The notes: a model not told the origin generated them from the letters alone. Numbered from the stretch's first letter, positions 1-7,763 are shown. The stretch is DNA of 64,000 nt from Pseudarthrobacter defluvii (GCF_030816725.1 NZ_JAUSYG010000001.1:4030001-4094000); one strand, 5' to 3'. Made by a program: numbers and translations.

Positions 1-1422
1 GGAGGTGGAATCGTCCGCGCTGGCCTGCCAATACGGGTCCTTGTTGGCGTAGGTCACCGCCTCGACCACGCGGACGCTGCCCAGGCCGGCCACCGCGGCG
101 TCCAGGGTAAGCGCCGAGTCGGCCGAGCGGTTGACCGCAAACACCACGGCCTCGCCCTTGTCCGCGTCATACGTGGCGACGGCGGACAGGGCAGCGAAGC
201 CCTCGGTCTTGCCGCCGCTGACCAGCGGGGACTCGACGGCGAGCTGCAGCACCGTGCCGGACGCATGCCGGGAGGTCAGGGCGAAGGGGTGGAAGGTGGT
301 CTGCTTCCAGGACCGCCCGCCGGGCTCAGTCATGATGGGCGCGATGACGTTCACCAGCTGCGCCAGGCTGGCCGAGTGGACGCGGTCCGTGTTCCTGAGC
401 AGCGTGACCAGGAGGTCGCCCACCACCACGGCGTCCGCCACCGTGTAGGTGTCCTCCAGCAGGACCGGCGCCACCGGCCAGTCCTTGCCGGTGGGTACCT
501 TGGATTCGTCCCGGCTCATGTGCCACACGTTCCACTCATCGAAAGAGATGTTCACCTGCTTGGTGGACTTCTTCACCGACTTCACGTGGTCGATGTGGCT
601 CACGATGTCGCGGATGAAGGCTTCCATCTTGTGGCCGGCAGCAAGGTGTTCCTGCAGGTCGCCGAAGTCCTCGAAGTACTGGTGCGCGGAGATCAGGTCC
701 ACCAATTCGTAGGTTTCGGACAGGACCACGCGCTCCCACTCACCGAACGTGGACATGGTGGGCCCGGAGCTGCCGCAGGCCACCAGCTCAAGGTCCGGCT
801 CCACCATGCGCATGCCACGGGCAGTGTCGGCGGCGAGCCGGCCGTACTCCAGGGCGTTCTTGTGGCCGATCTGCCACGGACCGTCCATCTCGTTGCCCAG
901 GCACCACATCTTGATGCCGTAGCCGTCGGCCGCACCGTTGGCCCGGCGCTGCTCGGAAAGGGCGGTGCCGCCGTCGATGTTGCAGTACTCCAGCAGGTCC
1001 AGCGCCTCCTGGACGCCGCGGGTGCCCAGGTTGACGGCCATCATGGGTTCCACCCCGGCCTTGGCCGACCACTTGGCGAACTCGTCCACGCCCACCTTGT
1101 TGGGGTCGGTGGAATGCCAGGCCAGGTCCAGCCGCACGGGCCGCTGGTCCGCCGGGCCCACCCCGTCCTCCCAGCGGTAGCCGGAGACGAAGTTGCCGCC
1201 CGGGTAGCGGACGGTGGAGACCCCCAGTTCGCGGGTCAGCGCCAGGACGTCCTTGCGGAACCCGTCCTCGTCCGCGTCCGGGTGGTCCGGCTCGAAGATG
1301 CCGGTATACACGCACCGGCCCAGGTGCTCAACGAAAGCTCCGAACGTACGACGGCGGACGGGCCCCACGGCGAACGAGGGGTCAATGGTGATTTTTGCTG
1401 CAGCGGGTTCTGGCTGGGTCAC
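1..1422 (-). CDS. abfA: Alpha-L-arabinofuranosidase, GH51 (C-terminus beyond window edge)
   Basis: Glycoside hydrolase family 51 enzyme that releases terminal L-arabinofuranose from arabinan or arabinoxylan side chains. The 474 visible residues follow the family closely. The acid/base glutamate is in CLGNEMDGPW (about residue 178) and the nucleophile glutamate in ISFDEWNVWH (about residue 296), both in the (beta/alpha)8 barrel; the start of the C-terminal beta domain is also visible. No signal peptide is seen, so it is probably cytoplasmic and acts on imported oligosaccharides. I chose the GTG at 1422 because GAGGA lies just upstream and the family N-terminus (FGAFVEHLGRCVYTGIFEP) follows soon after. 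Full-length relatives are about 500 residues, so only a short tail is missing. A LacI-type palindrome lies 20-40 bases upstream of the start. Confidence 0.93.
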   Translation of the reverse strand, partial: MTQPEPAAAKITIDPSFAVGPVRRRTFGAFVEHLGRCVYTGIFEPDHPDADEDGFRKDVLALTRELGVSTVRYPGGNFVSGYRWEDGVGPADQRPVRLDLAWHSTDPNKVGVDEFAKWSAKAGVEPMMAVNLGTRGVQEALDLLEYCNIDGGTALSEQRRANGAADGYGIKMWCLGNEMDGPWQIGHKNALEYGRLAADTARGMRMVEPDLELVACGSSGPTMSTFGEWERVVLSETYELVDLISAHQYFEDFGDLQEHLAAGHKMEAFIRDIVSHIDHVKSVKKSTKQVNISFDEWNVWHMSRDESKVPTGKDWPVAPVLLEDTYTVADAVVVGDLLVTLLRNTDRVHSASLAQLVNVIAPIMTEPGGRSWKQTTFHPFALTSRHASGTVLQLAVESPLVSGGKTEGFAALSAVATYDADKGEAVVFAVNRSADSALTLDAAVAGLGSVRVVEAVTYANKDPYWQASADDSTS

Positions 1423-1442
1423 GAAGGTATCCTCAGTTTGGT

Positions 1443-1460
1443 TTTTACAACGTTATAGAA
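1443..1460. promoter_or_regulatory. Candidate LacI-family operator upstream of the arabinofuranosidase gene
   Basis: An 18-base imperfect palindrome centred on CG, with half-sites TTTTACAAC and GTTATAGAA that match at 7 of 9 positions. It is AT-rich inside GC-rich DNA and lies 21-38 bases upstream of the GTG start, where a bound repressor would block transcription. LacI/GalR regulators typically bind CG-centred palindromes of this kind. Which regulator binds is inference; a LacI-family gene lies about 5 kb away in this window. Confidence 0.45.
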
Positions 1461-1554
1461 GATATTCTTGGGGGTCACCCTTCCCGAGTCAAGGGGTTTT
1501 TTCCGCAGCGACTGGCATACCTCCGGGTGGGCGCCAGGGACTGGACGGCCTTTT

Positions 1555-1706
1555 GACCTGCGGCAACCATCGAATGACGTCCGGCCGCAGGTCCTCCAAG
1601 TACTACCTAATCGAAAAGACAGGTACCAGCTACGCGTTCACCGGGGCTGGCGGGCAATTAGGTTTCTTTACCAGAGACAAGACCTGTTCTGGTTCTCGGT
1701 ACTTGG
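1555..1706 (+). ncRNA. Candidate structured RNA of unknown class
   Basis: No convincing gene covers this stretch, but complementary segments are dense. A perfect 10-bp stem pairs 1555-1564 (GACCTGCGGC) with 1584-1593. A second unit is closed by an 8-bp stem, 1596-1603 (CCAAGTAC) with 1699-1706. Inside it, 1605-1611 (ACCTAAT) pairs with 1657-1663 and encloses 1626-1630 with 1646-1650, followed by a separate 6-bp hairpin, 1670-1675 (ACCAGA) with 1688-1693. This is a nested, multibranch layout. It lies directly upstream of a GAF-ANTAR gene, whose family binds RNA. I could not match it to any RNA class I know. Strand is assumed from the downstream gene. Confidence 0.35.
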
Positions 1707-1710
1707 CTCA

Positions 1711-1848
1711 CTAGGGGGGTGTGGGACCAGCAATGCGCGCACGACACACAGGCCCAGGCTTCCCGGTCCCTAGGACACGGGTAATAGGCGGGGCCGGCGA
1801 CGAGGAGTCCTTCGAGACCAAGGGCTCTCCCCCAGCCGTCGCCGGCCC
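1711..1848 (+). other. Inverted repeats with alternative pairings before the ANTAR gene
   Basis: A 12-bp perfect stem pairs 1791-1802 (GGGCCGGCGACG) with 1837-1848, with further short pairings (GGAG/CTCC, CCTT/AAGG) inside its loop. Just upstream, GGGACC at 1723-1728 can pair with GGTCCC at 1765-1770, while CTAGGG at 1711-1716 can pair with CCCTAG at 1768-1773; the two pairings exclude each other. An open frame runs through this stretch, but its residues look non-coding, so I treat it as leader or intergenic DNA. It could be a terminator, an attenuator, or a continuation of the structured RNA upstream. Confidence 0.4.
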
Positions 1849-1930
1849 TCTTGCCCCTTCGGGTGCCCGAACGGGCCGCGCACCCCTGCCGGGTGCCGGT
1901 CACGATGCCAGCCCCACGAATCCAGGCCTT

Positions 1931-2678
1931 TTGCTGGACCTGGTCAACGGCGCACAGACCCTGGCCGATTCCCTGGACCTGCTGGTGGCAGCATCAGCCG
2001 CGCACGTGGTCAGGACCGCCGGCTTTGATGTTGGCTGCGGCCTGGTGCTGCGACAGCCCAAGCGGAGCCCGGCCATCACCGGAACCTCAGGGGAAGTGGT
2101 CCGCCTGCTGGGCTGGGAACTCGACACGGCCGAGGGGCCGGTGACCGACGTGATGTCCGGCGGCCACCCCGTGGCGGTGCTCCAGAGAAATGGGGATTTC
2201 CGCTGGCGCCAGTACTCTGGCCAGCTGCAGTCAGCCGGGTTCGGCAGCGCCCTTGCAGTACGGCTCCGTATGGACGCTGACGTCCCGGCAGACGATGGGA
2301 TCCCCGGCAACACGGAACTTGGCCAGTCAAGCGCGGCGCTTGCTTTCTTCGCGCAGGACGCAAAGGCCTTCCCGCTCCAGGTCATCGCCGAAGCACGCAC
2401 CTTCGCCACCTTGGCGACCAAGAGCCTGCAGATGGCCATCAACCTGCACACCGCCCGCTCGCTGGCCACCGACCTCCGCTCGGCGCTGGACAGCCGCCCG
2501 CACCTCCATCAATGTGGCCTGCGGAGTGATCATGGCCCAGAACAGGTGCTCCTACCAGGAGGCGTTTTCCATCCTCGCCAAGGCATCAAGCCACCGGAAC
2601 ATCAAGGTGCGCAAGGTGGCCGAAGACATCTTGGAACGCTTGCCGGAAGGCGCGCCGCACTCGCACTTCGGACGCTAG
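1931..2678 (+). pseudogene. GAF and ANTAR domain regulator, frameshifted
   Basis: Encodes a GAF-like sensory domain (about 170 residues, beginning LLLDLVNGAQTLADSLDLL) and a C-terminal ANTAR domain (TSINVACGVIMAQNRCS through VRKVAEDILERL). ANTAR proteins bind RNA hairpins and prevent premature termination. The two parts lie in different frames. The junction near 2496-2505 reads CCGCCCGC, and removing one CCGC restores LDSRTSINVACGVIMAQ exactly as the family expects, so a 4-base tandem duplication broke the gene. Codon use stays high in G/C at third positions in both parts. The start is uncertain: TTG at 1931 begins the recognisable domain, and longer in-frame starts at 1721 or 1733 would run through the hairpin region. 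Sequencing error is a possible alternative. Confidence 0.75.
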
Positions 2679-2770
2679 TCTCCCCCGAACACCAGCCAGC
2701 CCGCAGCTCGGTTCACCCGCCCCCGAATGGGTAGGGAACAATGAGGACCAGGAGCGCGGGAGGCAGGCGG

Positions 2771-3244
2771 ATGGAGAGCACGCAGTCAGCCGTTCCGCGC
2801 ACCCGCACCAGTGCCCTTGCCTGGCTGGCAGGACCATTCGCTACCTTGCTGGGGCTGGCAGCGCATGTTGCAGGTGGAGGACAGTCGCCGGCCGTCGTCA
2901 TCGTGGTTGCGCTGGCAGCGCTGCTGGGCCTTGGCGCCGTACTCCTGGAGCGGCTTGCACCCCCGCAACGGCCGGGCTGGGCTGTCCTGGCGGCCTCCGC
3001 CGTCGCGCAGCAAATCCTGCACCTCGCCCTCAGCGCATTCTCAACCGCCACCGCCGTCCCGTTGCCGGGCCATGACCATGGCGCCGGGACCACTCCGGAC
3101 GCGCCGTCGTCGGGCGGTACGCCTGCCGCGCACTCCCTCCACCTGATGCTGTACCTGCATGCCGGTGCTGCTCTGGTTGCCGCTGCCGCCGTCGCTCAAT
3201 CGGGCAGGATCTCCGCGTGGGCCCGGGCACGGATCAGGACGTAA
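2771..3244 (+). CDS. Small membrane protein with histidine-rich loop, function unknown
   Basis: A 157-residue protein with about four hydrophobic segments and a periplasmic-side or loop region rich in His, Gly and Pro (PLPGHDHGAG, then PAAHSLHLMLYLHAG). I do not recognise the family. The histidines could bind a metal, but this is inference. I chose the ATG at 2771 because GGGAGG sits seven bases upstream; an in-frame ATG at 2741 is a weaker alternative. The 3' end overlaps the convergent anti-sigma gene by 11 bases, so there is no room for a terminator between them. Confidence 0.65.
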   Translation: MESTQSAVPRTRTSALAWLAGPFATLLGLAAHVAGGGQSPAVVIVVALAALLGLGAVLLERLAPPQRPGWAVLAASAVAQQILHLALSAFSTATAVPLPGHDHGAGTTPDAPSSGGTPAAHSLHLMLYLHAGAALVAAAAVAQSGRISAWARARIRT

Positions 3245-4073
3245 AGGTTCCCCTGGCGATGCTCACGCTGGAATGGGCGGGATTGCCGTCCATGGGCTCG
3301 TCCGACACATCCACCACCGGGTATTGGGAAAGGTCCAGGCCGGCGGGCACCTGGAACGTTCCCGAGGTGGAGTTCATGACGCCGAGGCTGACCAGCTTGG
3401 AAAGGTCCGGGGCGATCAGCCACACCTCCTGGTAGCCCTTGGCTTCATCCTTGTCCAGGCTGACCTCCAGGCTGCGGGAACCATCCGCGGCCGCCACCAC
3501 TTTGGCCGTTCCCGCAGCTGAATGCTTCGGCAACGGGGCCAGCTCCGTCGCGGCCAGTTCCTGCGGCTGGGGCGGGCGGTCCATCACTGAGACAACGCCG
3601 AAAACCACCAGGGCAGCGGCTGCCGCTGTTGCCAGCCACGTCCCCGGGTGCTGCCACCAGACGGCCTTGCGCCGGGCGCCCTTCGTCCGGGCGCCGTTCC
3701 TGGGCGCACCCAGGGGGACAACGTTCGACGGCGGCACGTCCCCGGGTGCCGGCGTGGCCGCAGGAGTTGCGGCGACTTTAGTTGAGGCGCCGTCCCCGGC
3801 CGCGCCTTCCTTCGGCGCTTCCGACGCGAGGGGGTCCTCCCGCACAGACTCGGCCAGGCCAAGTTCCCGATGGATTCCGGCCCAGACCTGGGGCCCGGGG
3901 ACGGACAGGCGGCTGGTGTCCGGCGTTGTCCTCACCGCGTCCACCGTGCGGCGCAGGGCAGCGTAGTCGGCGGCGCATTCGGGGCAGGCCAGGAGGTGTT
4001 CCCGGCCTGCCGGGTCCTCCCAGTCGTCGTACAGGGCAAGGAGGCTCAACTGTTCCGGATCAAGATGCGGCAT
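3234..4073 (-). CDS. rskA: RskA-like anti-sigma factor
   Basis: Membrane-anchored inhibitor of the ECF sigma factor encoded immediately upstream. The N-terminus carries the zinc-associated anti-sigma motif HLLACPECAADY (H-x3-C-x2-C, about residues 26-33). A low-complexity Ala/Pro/Gly linker follows, then one transmembrane segment (TWLATAAAAALVVFGVVSVM, about residue 145) and an extracytoplasmic RskA C-terminal domain (EVWLIAPDLSKLVSLGVM, then GTFQVPAGLDLSQYPVVDVS). Its start overlaps the end of the sigma gene by 14 bases, the usual translational coupling of such pairs. Release of the sigma factor probably involves regulated proteolysis, as in mycobacterial SigK/RskA; that is from the family, not this sequence. 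Confidence 0.9.
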   Translation of the reverse strand: MPHLDPEQLSLLALYDDWEDPAGREHLLACPECAADYAALRRTVDAVRTTPDTSRLSVPGPQVWAGIHRELGLAESVREDPLASEAPKEGAAGDGASTKVAATPAATPAPGDVPPSNVVPLGAPRNGARTKGARRKAVWWQHPGTWLATAAAAALVVFGVVSVMDRPPQPQELAATELAPLPKHSAAGTAKVVAAADGSRSLEVSLDKDEAKGYQEVWLIAPDLSKLVSLGVMNSTSGTFQVPAGLDLSQYPVVDVSDEPMDGNPAHSSVSIARGTFTS

Positions 4074-4707
4074 GGTCTACCTCCAATCTGCTTCTCAGGT
4101 GGGTCAGGCTGCGGCGGATGTGGCTCTTGACGGTACCAAGCGGCAGGTCCAGTTTCCGCGAGATCTGTTCGTGCGTCAGGTCCTCGTAGAAGGCAAGCTT
4201 CATGATGGAACCCTGGGGCTCGCCCAGCCTCTCCAGTTCACCGTCCAGCAGCAGTCGGTCCGCCAGGGTTTCCGCGGCCTCCGCTCCCGGCCCCGGATCC
4301 CCGGCCATGCCGGCTCCGGCAGCAGCATATGCCTTGCGCGCTTCACGGGCCGAGGACTGCTGGGCATCCGCAATGGCGTTGCGGGTGATCCCCACGATCC
4401 ATGCCGGGAGCCGGGCCACCTGCGGGTTGAAGGTACTCCGCGAGCGCCATACCCGGATGAAGACTTCCTGGGTCACGTCGTCCGCCGCAGCGCGGTCCGC
4501 CAAGGACCGGAGGGCCAATGTGTGCACCAGGGGCGCGAACTCGCGGTAGGCCGCTGCCAGCGCATGCTCATCGCCGGACTGGAAGGCCGCGGTCAGCTGG
4601 TCATCCCATCCGTGGGAGGCGTGCCCGGAAAGCGTCACAGGCGGCTCCCTCCCGGCTTCGGCGACGAGATACATGGCGGGCCACCGGCCCTGCAGGAACT
4701 GGTTCAT
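4060..4707 (-). CDS. ECF RNA polymerase sigma factor, SigK-like
   Basis: Region 2 (EFAPLVHTLALRSLADRAAADDVTQEVFIRVWRS) recognises the -10 element and region 4 (GSIMKLAFYEDLTHEQISRKLDLPLGTVKSHIRRSLTHL, written here only to mark its limits in two motifs) carries the -35 recognition helix around LPLGTVKSHIRR. The protein is about 215 residues, normal for ECF sigma factors. The ATG at 4707 leaves 13 bases after the sortase stop; a TTG at 4743 and an ATG at 4674 are alternatives. It is followed by its RskA-like anti-sigma factor with a 14-base overlap. Cotranscription with sortase and nearness to a DUF4397 surface protein suggest that it controls a cell-envelope regulon. Confidence 0.9.
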   Translation of the reverse strand: MNQFLQGRWPAMYLVAEAGREPPVTLSGHASHGWDDQLTAAFQSGDEHALAAAYREFAPLVHTLALRSLADRAAADDVTQEVFIRVWRSRSTFNPQVARLPAWIVGITRNAIADAQQSSAREARKAYAAAGAGMAGDPGPGAEAAETLADRLLLDGELERLGEPQGSIMKLAFYEDLTHEQISRKLDLPLGTVKSHIRRSLTHLRSRLEVDHAAS

Positions 4708-4720
4708 TCCGGACCTGGTC

Positions 4721-5494
4721 TCACGCAGGGACTGCGGTGACAATCACATTGTCGCTGTAGTCCATCCGCTCGTCCAGCCATCTGCCTCCACACGTGACCA
4801 GCTTGAGTTCGTGCGGTCCCGACCGGCGGAACAGCGAGGTGCCGTCGAACTTGTCCTTCGCCATCAGTTCCACACCCACCACCCGGTAGGTGAGGGCAGG
4901 GGCACCTTCGCGTCCCACGCGGATGACAGTCCCTGCCGCGAGTGACTTCAGCGCTGAGAACGGCGCGCGGTCCGATGTAGTGTCGATGTGTCCCGCAATG
5001 ACGGCTGTGCCTCCGGCTGCCCCGGGGGCCGGGCCGAACTTGTACCAGGCGGCGCGGTCGAACGCATCAGGAATCTCCATCGCTCCCCCGGCCGACACTC
5101 CCCCGGGCACCACCGGCATGTCGATGGCCGTGCCGGCCACGGTGAGCGAGGTGGGCGCCGGCGCCACGGCAGTGGGCGGCAGGGTTGCCGGCCGAACCGG
5201 GACAGCCCCTGGCGGCGCACCAGCAGACGGGGCACCAGCAGACGACGCAACAGGCGGTGACACGCTTGCTGGGCTGGACGCGGCAGCTCCGGCCGGGGTG
5301 GCGGCCTGCGGCGGTGCGGCGTTCGATGGAGCCGGCAAACTGGTGGCCCCGACCGGAGCCGTCGCCTGCCCGGAATCGGCGGGGTTGGCGGAGCCGCAGC
5401 CGGAAAGAACCAGCACACCGGCCACCAGCGCCGCCGCGCCGCTCAAGGAATGCCGGTGGCGGTACCCGCCTGCCGGCGTCGTGCTTGCCTTCAT
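4721..5494 (-). CDS. Class F sortase, lipoprotein-type N-terminus
   Basis: Cysteine transpeptidase-fold protein of the class F sortase group found in Actinobacteria. The N-terminus is a signal peptide ending in a lipobox-like VLVLSGCGS, then a long Ala/Pro/Ser linker. The catalytic domain shows the conserved histidine in AVIAGHIDTT, the cysteine in LKLVTCGG and the arginine in DERMDYSDNVIV, so the His-Cys-Arg triad is present. I chose the ATG at 5494 because GGAAGG and GGCGGGG precede it and it puts the signal peptide at the N-terminus; an upstream ATG at 5533 adds 13 residues. It sits just before the ECF sigma gene. No LPXTG substrate is encoded in this window. Confidence 0.88.
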   Translation of the reverse strand: MKASTTPAGGYRHRHSLSGAAALVAGVLVLSGCGSANPADSGQATAPVGATSLPAPSNAAPPQAATPAGAAASSPASVSPPVASSAGAPSAGAPPGAVPVRPATLPPTAVAPAPTSLTVAGTAIDMPVVPGGVSAGGAMEIPDAFDRAAWYKFGPAPGAAGGTAVIAGHIDTTSDRAPFSALKSLAAGTVIRVGREGAPALTYRVVGVELMAKDKFDGTSLFRRSGPHELKLVTCGGRWLDERMDYSDNVIVTAVPA

Positions 5495-5607
5495 CCCCGC
5501 CGCCCTTCCTGGCAACCTACGTGGACCAAACAACTGACGGAACCGGCACAGGGGCCCGTCCGCGGGTACGCGGCCGGGCCCTGCGCTTGCCGGTCCTGAC
5601 GGAACCG

Positions 5608-6450
5608 TTAAAGCTCTGCCCGGCGGGCGCGGACCGTGCGGGTTACACCCACCGCCCCGGCCAGTACGGCAAGGGCTGCCAGGCCAAGCCCGGCAGTGAC
5701 AACAGCGGAGCCCGCGCCGTCTTCATCCGCGGAACCGTTGAGGGCGCCAGGCACCGATGCCGGAGCCGAGTGCAGGCCCTCGATGGTCTGCACGGCAAGC
5801 TTCAGGTTCTGGTCCGCCAGGCTGCCCCAGGCGTAGACGATGGTGTGGGTCCCTTCGGCCACCGCCACATCGGCTGGGCCGATTACGGGGGTTGTGGTGC
5901 CGGCAGCGGCGACTGCGGCCGGGACGGTCCCGGGATCGAGCGTCAGGGTCTGCTCGTTCGGGTTGGCCAGGTTGGTGACGACGGCGGTACCGCCGGCCAG
6001 GACATCGACGGCGGGTGCGGCGGCGGCATGGCGGACGGTCAGTTTGCCCTTGCCAGCCGGGATCTGGGACACGTCGTTGGTGAACAGGCTGGCCGTGGGC
6101 TTGCCGTCCGCGCCGAGGTGGGCCGCGGCGGTGTAGTTTCCGTTGGCGGCCAGGTTGACGCTGACGGGACCAATGGCGGGGGCGGACGCGTCGGCGGCGT
6201 CGGCTGCGGTGATGGCAATCTCATAGGTGCCGGCCGGAAGGGCCAGCGGACCGGCAAGGGTTCCCGGGGTGAAATCGTCAAGTGTGCGGTCGCCGTTGAC
6301 CCAGACGTCCACGGTCAGGCCGGGGACCCCGTGCAGCACGGAAAGCTGGGCGTCCCCGTCTGCTGCGTTGGCGGGACCGGCCAGAGCGATTGCGGCTGCA
6401 ATGGCTGCTGCACCGGCACCTGCGGTGAAGATTGTGTTGCGCATGTCCAT
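5608..6450 (-). CDS. DUF4397 domain surface protein with C-terminal membrane anchor
   Basis: A 280-residue exported protein. A signal peptide (GAAAIAAAIALAGPANA) is followed by tandem DUF4397 beta-rich repeats (QLSVLHGVPGLTVDVWVNG, then KLTVRHAAAAPAVDVLAGG) and a C-terminal transmembrane helix (AGLGLAALAVLAGAVGV) ending in a short basic tail. No LPXTG-like sorting motif is visible before the helix. DUF4397 genes often sit beside class F sortases and SigK-type sigma factors in Actinobacteria, as here. AAGGAG lies just before the start, preceded by a GC hairpin. Function is unknown beyond the likely cell-surface location. Confidence 0.87.
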   Translation of the reverse strand: MDMRNTIFTAGAGAAAIAAAIALAGPANAADGDAQLSVLHGVPGLTVDVWVNGDRTLDDFTPGTLAGPLALPAGTYEIAITAADAADASAPAIGPVSVNLAANGNYTAAAHLGADGKPTASLFTNDVSQIPAGKGKLTVRHAAAAPAVDVLAGGTAVVTNLANPNEQTLTLDPGTVPAAVAAAGTTTPVIGPADVAVAEGTHTIVYAWGSLADQNLKLAVQTIEGLHSAPASVPGALNGSADEDGAGSAVVTAGLGLAALAVLAGAVGVTRTVRARRAEL

Positions 6451-6461
6451 CTCCTTGAACG

Positions 6462-6483
6462 GCCCGGTTGCCGGGCGTTTTTT
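6462..6483 (+). terminator. GC hairpin with T-run next to the DUF4397 start
   Basis: GCCCGG at 6462-6467 pairs with CCGGGC at 6471-6476 across a three-base loop, followed by six T on the plus strand. Read on the plus strand it has the form of an intrinsic terminator. On the minus strand it falls in the DUF4397 5' leader just upstream of the ribosome binding site, where the same hairpin could affect mRNA stability or translation. Confidence 0.5.
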
Positions 6484-6508
6484 GCTGACACCCCTACTAC
6501 CGGCGGAG

Positions 6509-6556
6509 TCCGGGTTTTGGATGCAGATTCATGGAGATTCTTTAATCCGGGTTTTG
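6509..6556. promoter_or_regulatory. Two direct repeats upstream of the DUF4397 gene
   Basis: The 11-base sequence TCCGGGTTTTG occurs at 6509-6519 and again at 6546-6556, 37 bases apart, in the 145-base gap between the LacI-type gene and the DUF4397 gene. The spacing and position suit a regulator site or part of the promoter for the DUF4397 gene. What binds is unknown. Confidence 0.35.
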
Positions 6557-6595
6557 CTGCAGTTCCAGGCTGCCCTTTTGCGGCCGCCCGGGGCC

Positions 6596-7615
6596 TTACG
6601 CGGAGGCCGGAGCGGCCGTGCTGGCGCGCAGGACGAGCTCCGGCGGAACCACGGTGGAGCTCACCGGGGCGCCCGACTCGATTTCCTCGAGCATAATGTC
6701 CATGCAGCGGCGGCCCAGCTCTTCGAAGTCCTGGCGGACGGTGGTCAGCGGGGGCGTGAAGTACCCCGCCTCCGGCTGGTCGTCGAAACCCACCACGGAG
6801 ACGTCGTCGGGCACTTTCACCCCCGCCTCCGTGAAGGCACGCAGCAGGCCAAGGGCCATCTGGTCATTCCCCACGAAGATGGCCGTCGCGGTGCGCCCGG
6901 CCGCCAGCTTCCGTCCGATTGCGTAGCCGCTGCCGGCGCTCCAGTCCCCTTCCACCAGCAGGGACTCGTCCAGCCCGGCCTCCCGGAGCGCAGCCCGCCA
7001 GCCCTCCGCACGTTCGGCGCCGTCGGTCCAGTCCGGCGGGCCCGCTATGTGCCCGATTTGCCGGTGGCCTTCCCTGATGAGATGTTCGACGGCGAGCCTG
7101 GCCCCTGCGCGCTGGTCCACCATTGCCCCGCTCACCGAAGCACTGCCGGCGGAGCCCACAGCCACCACGGGCACGGGAAGATTCATCTGTTCCAGCACCG
7201 CGAGGGTGTCCGAATGCGGCACCAGCACCGCGATCCCGTCCACCGCCTGGTCCATGAAGTGGCCCACGGCGTCGGAGATGGCATCCCTGCTGACTTCCCG
7301 CAGGGCGGCGATGCTAACAAAATAGCCTGCGTTGCGGGCGGCATGTTCAACCCCCACCAGGGTGTTGGCCGGCCCGTACTGGGAGAGCTCGCTGGCCAGC
7401 ACGCCGATGGTCTGCGAGCGCCGCGTGACCAGGCTCCGGGCCGCCGTGTTGCGGCGGTAGCCCAGTTCCGCGATGGCCGCCTCCACTTTTTCCCGCGTCG
7501 CCTTGCTGACGTTGGGGTGGTTGTTCACCACCCGGGAGACGGTCTGGTGGGAGACGCCGGCCACCTTGGCCACGTCTTCCAGGCGCGGCATCCGGCCCTT
7601 GCTGGTTTTTGCCAT
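6596..7615 (-). CDS. LacI-family transcriptional regulator
   Basis: A 339-residue regulator. The N-terminal helix-turn-helix (LEDVAKVAGVSHQTVSRVVN, about residues 12-31) and hinge helix (NTAARSL) are typical of LacI/GalR proteins, followed by a periplasmic-binding-protein-like sugar domain (TIGVLASELSQYGPANTLVG through DVSVVGFDDQPEAGYFTPPL). The ATG at 7615 gives the standard start MAKTSKGRMPRLEDVA; a longer frame upstream has no family support. It has no adjacent sugar transport or hydrolase operon. The GH51 gene with a LacI-type palindrome 5 kb away is one possible target, but this is only inference. Confidence 0.92.
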   Translation of the reverse strand: MAKTSKGRMPRLEDVAKVAGVSHQTVSRVVNNHPNVSKATREKVEAAIAELGYRRNTAARSLVTRRSQTIGVLASELSQYGPANTLVGVEHAARNAGYFVSIAALREVSRDAISDAVGHFMDQAVDGIAVLVPHSDTLAVLEQMNLPVPVVAVGSAGSASVSGAMVDQRAGARLAVEHLIREGHRQIGHIAGPPDWTDGAERAEGWRAALREAGLDESLLVEGDWSAGSGYAIGRKLAAGRTATAIFVGNDQMALGLLRAFTEAGVKVPDDVSVVGFDDQPEAGYFTPPLTTVRQDFEELGRRCMDIMLEEIESGAPVSSTVVPPELVLRASTAAPASA

Positions 7616-7763
7616 GTGCCTATTGTGCCTGTTGCGGCCCCTGCGTCCGCCTGTGTTTCGGCGGGCAAATTTTTGCTGTTCGATCGCGGATGGATGCTTG
7701 CGCGGCTCCGGCGCAGTGGGAAGGATGAGGGTGATCCGCGTCTGCACAGAAGGAGCCGGCCCA

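Noticed and set aside
265..1458. Plus-strand frame of about 400 codons at the left end
   Set aside because: Antisense to the GH51 gene, whose minus-strand frame is open to the window edge and carries both catalytic glutamates.
1721..1930. N-terminal extension of the ANTAR protein
   Set aside because: The residues look non-coding and the segment contains a 12-bp perfect stem; I prefer a start near 1931, though this is not certain.
5185..6696. Plus-strand frame of about 500 codons
   Set aside because: Runs antisense across the sortase, the DUF4397 gene and the gap; no domain is recognisable.
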